DNA of 64,000 nt from Flavobacterium sp. UBA7663 (GTDB lineage Bacteria; Bacteroidota; Bacteroidia; Flavobacteriales; Flavobacteriaceae). The notes beneath the pieces were generated by a model. The model ran no database searches and had not been told where the DNA came from. It saw only the letters and a program-made list of their open reading frames with translations. The stretch spans positions 62,001 to 126,000 of the forward strand of contig NZ_DLHR01000010.1 of NCBI RefSeq assembly GCF_002483315.1, in the 5' to 3' direction. Of the stretch, positions 27,411 to 36,002 are shown one piece after another (position 1 is the first letter of the stretch; each line of letters starts with the position of its first letter). A program made the translations under genes and the position numbers.

Positions 27411-30218
27411 ATGCAATTTCATAAAATTCAATTTCAACTTTTATTCATTTTATTTTCTTTACTAGGTGTAGCACAACAATTGCCTCCAATTGTTAAGTAT
27501 TCTAAAGATGTATATGGTGCTGGAATTCAAAATTGGATGATTTCTCAAGATAATCATCGATTTATGTATTTTGCAAATAATGAAGGCTTACTTGAATTTA
27601 ACGGTTCAAAATGGATTTTAAATCCTTCTCCTAATGAGACAATCATTCGTTCGGTTAAGTGTATAAATGATAAAATTTATACAGGTTCTTTTATGGAATT
27701 CGGCTATTGGCAACGTGCCATAAATGGACAATTATCATACATTTCACTTAGTCATTCAATTAAAGATAAAATTAATGATGATGAACAATTTTGGGGTATC
27801 TTTCCATTCGATAATTGGATACTTTTTCAATCATTAGAAAAAATTTATGCTTACAATACAAAAACAAAAGCGTTCACTATAATTAACCCAAATAGTACCA
27901 TTAATAAAGCATTCAAGACTGCTAATGGTATTTATTTCCAGACTACAAAAGGGTTGTATGAGATTGATCAAGGTAAAAGTAAATTGTTTTTAAGCAACGA
28001 TATTATCAATCAAAATAAACTAATCAACATTTTTGATACAAATGATGGATTAATCTTAGTCACTCAAAAGCAAGGAATTTTCAATTATAAGAATGGTGTT
28101 TTAAGTAAATTCTCAACTAATGTTGATGCCGAAATTCAGCAAAGTAATATTTACAGTAGTCAGATGTTGTCTGACGAAAGTATAGCTTTAGGTTCCATCT
28201 CAAACGGAATATTTATTCTGTCTAAAGAAGGCAAACTAATCTATCATATAACGCAAAATTCAGGATTAAGTAATAACACAGCACTTTCTCTTTTTGAGGA
28301 TATAGATAAAAATCTTTGGATTGGGCTCGATAACGGAATTAACTGTATCAATCTTAAATCGCCAATAAAAAGTTATTTAGATAATACGGGAATTTTAGGA
28401 ACTACTTATGCTTCAATAACTCACAACAATAAATTATACATTGGAACTAATCAAGGCTTGTTCTGTAAAGACTTAAATTCAACCTCTAAATTTGAATTTG
28501 TTCAAAATACAAAAGGACAAGTTTGGAATTTATTTTCTTATCAAAGCACACTCTTTTGCGGACATGATTCAGGGACATTTATTATTAATGATAAAAATGC
28601 AATTCCTATTTTTGCAGCTTCTGGAACCTGGAAATTTGTACCTTTTGGAAATACCAATTACATTTTACAAGGAAATTATAATGGAATTACTGTTTTAGAG
28701 AAAAAGAATAATACTTGGGTTTATAAAAATAAGATTAAAGGATTTAATTATTCTTCTAAACATTTTGAGATTTTAAATACAAATGAAATTTATGTAAGTC
28801 ACGAATATAAAGGGGTTTATAAATTTAAAGTAGATAATTCCCTACTAAATGCTTCTGATATTATTAAATTTGATAACCTTACAAAAAGTAAAAACGCAAC
28901 CTTAGCCAAGTACAATAATCAAATTTATTATGCTTCTAAGGATGGTATTTTTAAAATGAATAATACAACAAAGGTTTTTGAGAAGGACAAATCACTGAGT
29001 GTAATATTTCAAAATGACGAATATGTAACTGGAAAAATGATTGTAGATAAATCAAACAAATTATGGTTTTTTACTAAAAATTACATTCACTACTATTCCT
29101 CTGGAAAATTATCTCCTGAATTGAAGAAAAGCAGTTTGCCAATTCCTTCGTCTTTAACCAATTCAATGCCTGGATACGAAAATATTCTGCAGTTAAGTGA
29201 TGAAACATATTTAATTGGTACAACAGATGGTTATTATGTCTTAAAAAACAATGAGTTCAAATTTAGTAATCACAAAGTTTCGCTTTTCGGAGTTTCCAAT
29301 AATGTCATCAATTCAAAATCAACAAGTATTTCATTAACTGAAAAAGGAACGTTCGATCATGATGAAAATAATTTAGCTTTTAATTACACCGTTCCAGAAT
29401 ACGATAAATACATTAATGCAGAATACCAGTATAAATTAGAAGGACTTCATGACGAATGGAGTGAGTGGTCGTTTAATTCTCAAGTTGTTTTTGAAAATTT
29501 GCCAGCAGGCGATTATGTTTTTAGTGTTAGAGCCAAAGTAGCAAATTCTGTAACAGACAATATCGCTACCTATTCTTTTGTGATAAAAAAACCTTGGTAT
29601 GCTAACAACTGGGCTATGATGTTCTATTTTATTTTATTGATAGTTTTAGGATATTACATCAATAAATTTTACACTATTTATCACGAAAAAAGACATCAAC
29701 GTATTATTGCAGAAAATAATATTCTTTTAGAATTGAAGGAATTAGAGAATGAACAGCAAATAATGAAAATTAAAAACGAACAGCTTACTCAAGATGTTGA
29801 TAAAAAGAACAAAGAACTTGCTGTTTCTACAATGAATCTTATCAAGAAAACAGAACTTTTAAACATTATTAAAGGCGATTTAAAAAACTCAACAGATAGT
29901 ACAACAAATAGAAGTATTAAATCGGTTATTTCTACGATAAATAAAAATGTGAAAGAAGAAAATACTTGGAATATTTTCAAAGAAGCATTTGATAGTGCCG
30001 ATAATAATTTCTTGAAGAAAGTTAAAGAAAATCATCCTAGTCTAACTCCAAACGATTTACGTTTGTGTGCCTATTTGCGACTTAATTTATCTTCAAAAGA
30101 AATAGCGCCTTTACTTAATATTTCAGTTCGTAGTATCGAAATTAAGCGATATCGTTTGCGAAAGAAAATGAATCTTCCTCATGAAATGGGACTAGTGGAA
30201 TACTTATTAGCTATATAA
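27411..30218 (+). CDS. Membrane sensor-regulator: beta-propeller, Y_Y_Y domain, LuxR-type HTH
   Basis: 935 residues. A signal peptide (1-21) leads to two-component-regulator-type propeller repeats (for example NLWIGLDNGINCINL) up to about 640. A Y_Y_Y domain (about 650-725; KYINAEYQYKLEGLHDEW) follows, then a transmembrane helix (about 733-753) and a coiled coil. The C-terminal HTH lies at 877-925 (SKEIAPLLNISVRSIEIKRYRL). There is no kinase or receiver domain, so the protein resembles a one-component version of the hybrid regulators of polysaccharide loci. It would bind an oligosaccharide in the periplasm and activate DNA from the membrane. It lies between the two units that carry the CTATACA repeats, its probable targets. 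Confidence 0.87.
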   Translation: MQFHKIQFQLLFILFSLLGVAQQLPPIVKYSKDVYGAGIQNWMISQDNHRFMYFANNEGLLEFNGSKWILNPSPNETIIRSVKCINDKIYTGSFMEFGYWQRAINGQLSYISLSHSIKDKINDDEQFWGIFPFDNWILFQSLEKIYAYNTKTKAFTIINPNSTINKAFKTANGIYFQTTKGLYEIDQGKSKLFLSNDIINQNKLINIFDTNDGLILVTQKQGIFNYKNGVLSKFSTNVDAEIQQSNIYSSQMLSDESIALGSISNGIFILSKEGKLIYHITQNSGLSNNTALSLFEDIDKNLWIGLDNGINCINLKSPIKSYLDNTGILGTTYASITHNNKLYIGTNQGLFCKDLNSTSKFEFVQNTKGQVWNLFSYQSTLFCGHDSGTFIINDKNAIPIFAASGTWKFVPFGNTNYILQGNYNGITVLEKKNNTWVYKNKIKGFNYSSKHFEILNTNEIYVSHEYKGVYKFKVDNSLLNASDIIKFDNLTKSKNATLAKYNNQIYYASKDGIFKMNNTTKVFEKDKSLSVIFQNDEYVTGKMIVDKSNKLWFFTKNYIHYYSSGKLSPELKKSSLPIPSSLTNSMPGYENILQLSDETYLIGTTDGYYVLKNNEFKFSNHKVSLFGVSNNVINSKSTSISLTEKGTFDHDENNLAFNYTVPEYDKYINAEYQYKLEGLHDEWSEWSFNSQVVFENLPAGDYVFSVRAKVANSVTDNIATYSFVIKKPWYANNWAMMFYFILLIVLGYYINKFYTIYHEKRHQRIIAENNILLELKELENEQQIMKIKNEQLTQDVDKKNKELAVSTMNLIKKTELLNIIKGDLKNSTDSTTNRSIKSVISTINKNVKEENTWNIFKEAFDSADNNFLKKVKENHPSLTPNDLRLCAYLRLNLSSKEIAPLLNISVRSIEIKRYRLRKKMNLPHEMGLVEYLLAI

Positions 30219-30243
30219 TGTTCTAAAAGCGCATTTTTCTTAC

Positions 30244-30262
30244 CTATACATTACCTATACAA
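30244..30262 (+). promoter_or_regulatory. Candidate regulator site: CTATACAT and CTATACAA with 11-bp period
   Basis: CCTATACAT starting 30243 and CCTATACAA starting 30254. It is the same 8-base word, spacing and T-rich left flank as at 25746-25764. The site lies 225 bp before the start codon of the first glucan operon gene. Confidence 0.55.
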
Positions 30263-30386
30263 ACATTCTTTAACGGAAATTTTAAGATATTATAAAAATC
30301 TTTTTTTATCCAGTTAAAATGATGTTTTATTGGCATTTTTCAATACTTCCAGCGTTTTTTTTACGATGTATATTTTTTGTTGAGGT

Positions 30387-30394
30387 TAATTTTG
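30387..30394 (+). promoter_or_regulatory. Probable -7 element of the glucan operon
   Basis: TAATTTTG fits TAnnTTTG. No TTG is found 19 nt upstream, as may be expected of an activator-dependent promoter. It lies 93 bp before the start codon. Confidence 0.4.
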
Positions 30395-30486
30395 TCAAAA
30401 ATGTAATATTTACTCGCTATTTTTATGAAATCATTAACAAAACCAATTTTTAATACGATTATTAATTATTTAAATCCAAACAGCAA

Positions 30487-33400
30487 ATGAAAAAAATTAT
30501 TCTGATACTAATTTTTTGTTATTCATTTACTACCTATTCACAATCTGAAAGAGTAGTAGTTGAAAATAATAATTCGGAATTGAAACTTAAAGTCGACGGT
30601 AAAGATTTTATGGTAAATGGAATGAATTGGGATTATTTTCCAATCGGTACAAATTACTCATACAGTCTTTGGAATCAATCAGACGATTTTATTCGTCAGG
30701 CTTTAGATGATGAAATGGGATTACTTCAAAATATGGGTGTGAATACTATACGTGTTTACTCGGGTATTCCAAAAAAATGGATTGAATACATCTATACAAA
30801 TTATGGTATTTACACCATGTTAAATCATTCTTTCGGTCGATATGGTTTAACAATTGATGGTGTATGGAAGCCAAATACAGAATATTCTGATGCTAAAACC
30901 CGCGAGCTTCTTCTTAAAGAAGTAACTCAAATGGCTTCAGAATATAAAGATACTAAAGGGCTTCTTTTATTTCTTTTAGGAAATGAGAATAACTACGGTT
31001 TATTTTGGGATGGAGCCGAAACAGAAAATATTCCAATAGAGGATAGAAAGTCAACAGCGAGAGCACGTTCAATGTATAAGCTATTTAACGAAGCTGTTGT
31101 AGCAATGAAAGCGATAGACGCAAATCATCCAATGGCAATTTGTAATGGTGATTTACTTTTTCTTGACATAATTGCTCAAGAATGTAAAGATGTAGATGTC
31201 TTTGGAACAAATGTATACCGTGGTGTTTCTTTTGGTGATTTATTTGAAAGAGTTAAGAAAGAATATGGTAAACCAGTTCTGTTTACTGAGTTTGGAGCTG
31301 ATGCTTTCAATGTTTTAACGAATCAAGAAGATCAAAATGCACAAGCTTTTTACTTAAAAGGAAATTGGAAAGAAATCTACGAAAATGCTGCAGGATTAGG
31401 TAAATCTGGTAACTCAATTGGAGGATTTACATTTCAATTTAGTGATGGTTGGTGGAAATACGGACAAACTAAAAACTTAGACGTTCATGATTCAAATGCT
31501 TCTTGGTCAAATGGTGGTTATCAAAAAGATTTCACTGAAGGTCAAAATAATATGAATGAAGAATGGTTTGGAATCTGTGCAAAAGGTCCAACAGATGAAA
31601 AAGGGCATTATCAATTATATCCAAGAGCAGCTTACTATGTTTTAAAAGACATTCACAAATTAAATCCATTTAAAGAAGGAATTAATACGCAAGTTGTAAA
31701 TACTCATTTTGGTGAAGCTAATTTAATGGATGCCGCTTTAAGAGCTAGAGGAGATAAAGCAGCTTTATCAAGTAATGATGGAGGAATGATTAAATTAAGC
31801 AATCTTAGAGCAGAATTTACGACATTCAATACAGGTGGAAGTTTAATTACTACTCCAAAAGCTGATGATCCTGATACAAATGGTTATCCAAATAGATTAG
31901 GTTTTGATCACATGCAATCGTATTTTATTGGTGTTGAAGGAAATCCATCAGCAAACATGAAAGCTAACGTGAATTTCAATATTTTAGGTCACGTAGCTGA
32001 AAATCCAATTAATGAGATTTTCTATGAAAATAGAGGTAGAGCACAAACTGTCTTAACAAATGAAGGCGAAGTTTTATCTACAGATGTAAATAGAGTTCAA
32101 ATTTACAATGCATCCTACAAATGGACAGCTAAAGATTTTGAATTAAGAGGATTCTATAGAACTGGTCACTATCACTGGGGCTATGAAGGCGATTTCTTCG
32201 GACTATATCCAGAAGCAAATTATGGACCAAACTTAGATATTTATAATGGAGAAACTCTTGGTTTCGAAATAGACGGAAGAGGAGACTTAGACGGATTAAA
32301 AGCGGCATTTGGACCTCAACTATGGTGGGGAGCCAATCCAGCTTATTTATTAAAATATAATACAAAATTCGGAAAATTTAATTTTGCTACTGTTTATCAT
32401 GAAGACATTAATCAAGCAGAAGTTTCTGAATCGGTTTCATCAATTGCATTTCCAATACCAAAAACAAGAAGAGCTACAGTTTATCTTCAAACTAAATTAG
32501 GAAATTTAGGAATTGAATTAGGAGGTATTTGGGCTGGTCAACCATTAAATGGTAGAGAATTCCAAATGATGGATGGAGATGTTGTAAAAGTTGATAAAAT
32601 AAACAATAAAGATAATTGGGGAGGAAAAGCAAAGCTTACCTTTTCTAAAGGAAGATTCAACGCATACACGCAAGGAGCAATTCATGGTTTAGTTGCAAAC
32701 GGAGGTGCAGATAATACCCAAACGTTTACAGGTTGGAGATTGAAAGATACAGGAAGCGGAAACCAAATGAACTTTTTAGCGGGTTTTACTTATAATGTAA
32801 ATTCTAATTTACAAATTGCACCAAACTTCCTATGGCAAAAACCTTTAGTAGAAGCTATGCCAAATGGTGTTGATGCTCCAGGAAGATTAAGAAATATTTT
32901 AGATGATCCATTTATCGTAAGAGCTAATCGTGAAACTGTTGGTGGAGAGTTATTATTGACTTACGACCCAACACCAGGAACATGGATGTATGAATGGAAC
33001 AATGACATGGTAGAAGATGCAAAATTTGCATTCAGTACAGGATTTGTTTACCGTCATTTACCAACAACTATGGATGCTGCCATCGGGTTTTTATCCAATA
33101 GATCTTCTTTTGCATTTGAGCGCTCAGCTCCAGCAAAAGATTTATGGGAATCAAATACACGAATTGTTTCAAAAATTTCACCTGATTTAGGAATCATAGC
33201 TAACCTATACTTTGGTAATGGTCAAGCAAATGGCGATTCAGAAAGAACAATCAACAGAGCAGGTGGAGATGTAAGAATGATTTACAAAAAAGTAAAGGTA
33301 GTTTCTTCACTTAAATTTAATGATTGGGGACCTTTTGATTACCACAGAGATTTTAACTTAACTTACCCAGTTCAAAGTTCTATCGATATTTCAACTTCTG

Positions 33401-33609
33401 TTGGAAAACCAAGTTGGTTCATTTTACCAGATACAAGAATTGGAATCATGGGAATTTGGCGCTCATTAGACCAATATTCACCAAGATATTCACCAACAGC
33501 AGTTCCAGAAAACACATTTCCGCCAGAACCAGTTATAAGTCCAGTTGGTTTTGGAAACGGTTCAGAATGGGAAATTAGAACATACATTCACATTAATATT
33601 GGAAAATAA
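30487..33609 (+). CDS. Clan GH-A glycosidase domain fused to a predicted outer-membrane beta-barrel
   Basis: 1040 residues with signal peptide MKKIILILIFCYSFTTYSQ. Residues 30-395 form a GH2/GH5-like TIM barrel: NGMNWDYFPIG, IRVYSG, the acid/base N166-E167 in FLLGNENN and the nucleophile E268 in PVLFTEFGAD. Residues 405-1040 contain no known sugar-binding module. They are a long series of alternating aromatic/polar strands separated by Gly/Asn/Asp-rich turns (FELRGFYRTGHYHWGYEG, GIELGGIWAGQPL, FNAYTQGAIHGLV). The chain ends in a terminal strand IRTYIHINIGK, as in outer-membrane barrels. It is the first gene of the operon, the place where SusC usually sits. The barrel call is from pattern only. 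Confidence 0.72.
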   Translation: MKKIILILIFCYSFTTYSQSERVVVENNNSELKLKVDGKDFMVNGMNWDYFPIGTNYSYSLWNQSDDFIRQALDDEMGLLQNMGVNTIRVYSGIPKKWIEYIYTNYGIYTMLNHSFGRYGLTIDGVWKPNTEYSDAKTRELLLKEVTQMASEYKDTKGLLLFLLGNENNYGLFWDGAETENIPIEDRKSTARARSMYKLFNEAVVAMKAIDANHPMAICNGDLLFLDIIAQECKDVDVFGTNVYRGVSFGDLFERVKKEYGKPVLFTEFGADAFNVLTNQEDQNAQAFYLKGNWKEIYENAAGLGKSGNSIGGFTFQFSDGWWKYGQTKNLDVHDSNASWSNGGYQKDFTEGQNNMNEEWFGICAKGPTDEKGHYQLYPRAAYYVLKDIHKLNPFKEGINTQVVNTHFGEANLMDAALRARGDKAALSSNDGGMIKLSNLRAEFTTFNTGGSLITTPKADDPDTNGYPNRLGFDHMQSYFIGVEGNPSANMKANVNFNILGHVAENPINEIFYENRGRAQTVLTNEGEVLSTDVNRVQIYNASYKWTAKDFELRGFYRTGHYHWGYEGDFFGLYPEANYGPNLDIYNGETLGFEIDGRGDLDGLKAAFGPQLWWGANPAYLLKYNTKFGKFNFATVYHEDINQAEVSESVSSIAFPIPKTRRATVYLQTKLGNLGIELGGIWAGQPLNGREFQMMDGDVVKVDKINNKDNWGGKAKLTFSKGRFNAYTQGAIHGLVANGGADNTQTFTGWRLKDTGSGNQMNFLAGFTYNVNSNLQIAPNFLWQKPLVEAMPNGVDAPGRLRNILDDPFIVRANRETVGGELLLTYDPTPGTWMYEWNNDMVEDAKFAFSTGFVYRHLPTTMDAAIGFLSNRSSFAFERSAPAKDLWESNTRIVSKISPDLGIIANLYFGNGQANGDSERTINRAGGDVRMIYKKVKVVSSLKFNDWGPFDYHRDFNLTYPVQSSIDISTSVGKPSWFILPDTRIGIMGIWRSLDQYSPRYSPTAVPENTFPPEPVISPVGFGNGSEWEIRTYIHINIGK

Positions 33610-33627
33610 TAAAAAAAAATTGAAGAT

Positions 33628-35043
33628 ATGAAAAACTTAAAGTTTAATTGTTTAGCAGGCTTTTTGCTTCTAAGTACGATAGTAATTATCAATACTAGTT
33701 GTGAGAGAGAATTATCCGATGACGCTACAGAAGCAACTTTTCCTAAAGTTGCAGAAATCTTTATAGAAGATTTTGTAGGTATGGGATCTAATTTTTACTT
33801 TCCATACGGAGGTTCTAAACCTACTGCATGGTCAGTAGATCGCGAAGAAGGATACAATAGTAACGCTTCAATGCGATTTGATGTTCCTAATGCAAACGAT
33901 GCAGAAGGTAATTATGCAGGAGCCATTTTCAGAGTAGATGGTGCTGGTAGAAATTTAACAGAATTTGATGCCTTAACTTTTTACGTGAAAGCAACCCAAG
34001 GTGTAACCATTTCTGAGTTTGGTTTTGGAGAAGATTTTGACCAAAATAAATATATGGCTACGATTACAAATGTTAGCGTTGGTACCAATTGGTCTAAAGT
34101 AATTATTCCAATTCCAGATGCATCAAAACTTTTGCAAGAAAAAGGTATGTTTCGATATGCTGCTGGAACACAAGGTACTAACGGAATGGCTTATACCTTT
34201 TGGATTGATGATTTAAAATTTGAAAAACTAGGTACAATAAGAACAATTGGTGCAGCTATTATGAACGGAAATAATGCATCGGTAAATACATTTGTTGGCG
34301 TAAACTCAAATATAACTGGAATTATTTCAACTTTTAATTTACCAAATGGACAAAATCAAATTGTTAATTTAAGTACTGCTTATTTTGAATTTACCTCTTC
34401 TAATCCAGCTGTAGCTTCAGTTGATTCTAATGGTTTAGTTACTTCTTTAAGCGCAGGAACAACTGTAATTACGGCAACTATAAATGGTGTTCAAGCAAGT
34501 GGAAGTTTAACTATAAATTGTTCGGGTAATTTTACTCATGCGCCAACACCTACAAGAAATCAAGCGAATGTTATTTCTATATTTTCTGATGCCTATAACA
34601 ATGTACCAGTAAATTATTATAATGGATATTGGGCTCCTTGGCAAACCACAGTTTCAAGTGATTTCACAGTGGCTAATGATAATATCTTGAATTACACCAT
34701 TTTTAATTTTGTTGGAATCGAATTTAGTGCGCCAACTGTAAATGCAAATTCAATGACGCATTTCCATTTGGATGCTTTTATTCCAGGTTCAATTGCTCCT
34801 GGTAGACAATTAAGAGTAATTGTTGTTGATTTTGGTGCAGATGGTGCTTTTGGAGGTGGAGATGATACAAGACATTCTACAACATTTACCGCTCCATTTT
34901 TAGTGTCTCAAAATTGGATGTCAATTGATATTCCTTTTTCTGCGATGCCAGGTTTAGCAAGTAGATCTAATCTAGCACAAATAATCCTTGAAGGTGGTGA
35001 TGGTTCTGTAATTTATGTAGACAACGTTTACTTCTACAACTAA
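33628..35043 (+). CDS. Surface-tagged lipoprotein with a BIG2 domain and two glucan-binding-like domains
   Basis: 471 residues. Lipobox IINTSC places the lipidated Cys at about 25. It is followed by ERELSDD, which contains the S-D-D type lipoprotein export signal known from Flavobacterium, so a cell-surface location is likely. Residues 40-205 form a jelly-roll domain (FYVKATQGVTISEF, FWIDDLKFEKL). Residues 210-300 form a bacterial Ig-like BIG2 domain (ASVDSNGLVTSLSAGTTVIT). Residues 310-471 form the VISIFSDAYNNVP domain shared with the protein at 25957. No catalytic residues are seen. It stands where SusD/SusE-like binding proteins stand in other loci. It lies 18 bp after the fusion gene. Confidence 0.8.
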   Translation: MKNLKFNCLAGFLLLSTIVIINTSCERELSDDATEATFPKVAEIFIEDFVGMGSNFYFPYGGSKPTAWSVDREEGYNSNASMRFDVPNANDAEGNYAGAIFRVDGAGRNLTEFDALTFYVKATQGVTISEFGFGEDFDQNKYMATITNVSVGTNWSKVIIPIPDASKLLQEKGMFRYAAGTQGTNGMAYTFWIDDLKFEKLGTIRTIGAAIMNGNNASVNTFVGVNSNITGIISTFNLPNGQNQIVNLSTAYFEFTSSNPAVASVDSNGLVTSLSAGTTVITATINGVQASGSLTINCSGNFTHAPTPTRNQANVISIFSDAYNNVPVNYYNGYWAPWQTTVSSDFTVANDNILNYTIFNFVGIEFSAPTVNANSMTHFHLDAFIPGSIAPGRQLRVIVVDFGADGAFGGGDDTRHSTTFTAPFLVSQNWMSIDIPFSAMPGLASRSNLAQIILEGGDGSVIYVDNVYFYN

Positions 35044-35078
35044 GAGCATCTATTAACTAAATTTAAAAAGTAACAATC

Positions 35079-35891
35079 ATGATTTTAAAATATAATACGA
35101 TCAAATATTTAACTCTAACAACTTCAATGTTTGTAATTATGGGATGTTCTTCAGATGAAAAACAAACGGTTACCACTATGAATCAATTAGTAATGCAAGA
35201 TGAATTTGATGAAGATGGTGCGCCAAATAGTACTTATTGGAGTTATAATATCGGAACAGGAAGCAACGGTTGGGGAAATAACGAATTGCAATATTACACA
35301 GACCGACCTGAAAATGTTGTAGTAGAAGATGGAATGCTAAAAATTACAGCTCGTAGAGAATTGTATATGGGTTCTAATTACACTTCTGCAAGAATTTTGA
35401 CAAAAGGAAAAGTTGAACAAAAATACGGTAGAATAGAAGCCAGAATAAAGCTCCCATTAGGACAAGGTTTATGGCCAGCTTTTTGGATGTTAGGTTCAGA
35501 CATAGACGAAGTGGGGTGGCCTGCTTGTGGTGAGATTGATATCATGGAATACTTAGGGAATAATCCAACAACAGTTTTGGGCACTGTTCACGGTCCGGGT
35601 TATTCTGCTGGTGAATCAATCTCAAAAAGTTATACATTACCTAATAGCCGATTTGATACAGATTTTCACATTTTTGGAATTGAATGGGGAGAAGATTACA
35701 TCAATTATTACATCGATGATGTGTTGTATAATCAAATAACACCAGAGGATGTTCCTGGAGAATGGGTTTTCGACCAACCTTTTTACATTATTTTAAATAT
35801 GGCTGTAGGAGGAAATTTACCAGGTTCACCAAATACAGAAACAGCTTTCCCACAAACTATGCTTGTTGATTACATAAGAATATATCAATAA
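35079..35891 (+). CDS. GH16 family endo-beta-1,3-glucanase (laminarinase), lipoprotein
   Basis: 270 residues with a lipobox MFVIMGC (Cys23) followed by SSDE, which resembles a surface export tag. One GH16 domain fills the protein: WGNNELQYYTDRPENV, the catalytic set GEIDIMEYLG with nucleophile E152, D154 and acid/base E157, and a closing MLVDYIRIYQ strand. The E-I-D-I-M-E form is that of laminarinases. It would cut internal beta-1,3 bonds of laminarin or similar glucans at the cell surface. It is the third gene of the operon; a strong hairpin follows before the next gene. Confidence 0.92.
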   Translation: MILKYNTIKYLTLTTSMFVIMGCSSDEKQTVTTMNQLVMQDEFDEDGAPNSTYWSYNIGTGSNGWGNNELQYYTDRPENVVVEDGMLKITARRELYMGSNYTSARILTKGKVEQKYGRIEARIKLPLGQGLWPAFWMLGSDIDEVGWPACGEIDIMEYLGNNPTTVLGTVHGPGYSAGESISKSYTLPNSRFDTDFHIFGIEWGEDYINYYIDDVLYNQITPEDVPGEWVFDQPFYIILNMAVGGNLPGSPNTETAFPQTMLVDYIRIYQ

Positions 35892-35934
35892 TAGAATTAA
35901 ATAAATTAAAGTTAAAACCAATTCAGAATTAAAT

Positions 35935-35962
35935 ATTAGACTTTTCGCTTGAGAAGTCTAAT
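35935..35962 (+). terminator. Intra-operon hairpin between the GH16 and GH149 genes
   Basis: Stem ATTAGACTTTTC / GAGAAGTCTAAT: 12 pairs including one G-T, loop GCTT. Only a short T-rich stretch follows, so it may be an attenuator or an mRNA processing/stability element rather than a full stop. The next gene begins 40 bp later. Confidence 0.55.
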
Positions 35963-36002
35963 ATTGATTTTGTTATGGATTTAAAAATGCAACAACCAAA
36001 TC

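Noticed and set aside
27411..30218. Hybrid two-component system (HTCS) regulator
   Set aside because: It has the propeller and Y_Y_Y sensor but no histidine kinase or receiver domain; the output is a LuxR-type HTH after a coiled coil.
30487..35043. SusC/SusD pair
   Set aside because: The 1040-residue protein has no plug or CarboxypepD-like domain, and the following lipoprotein lacks TPR-type SusD helices. They stand in the usual SusCD positions but are different proteins.
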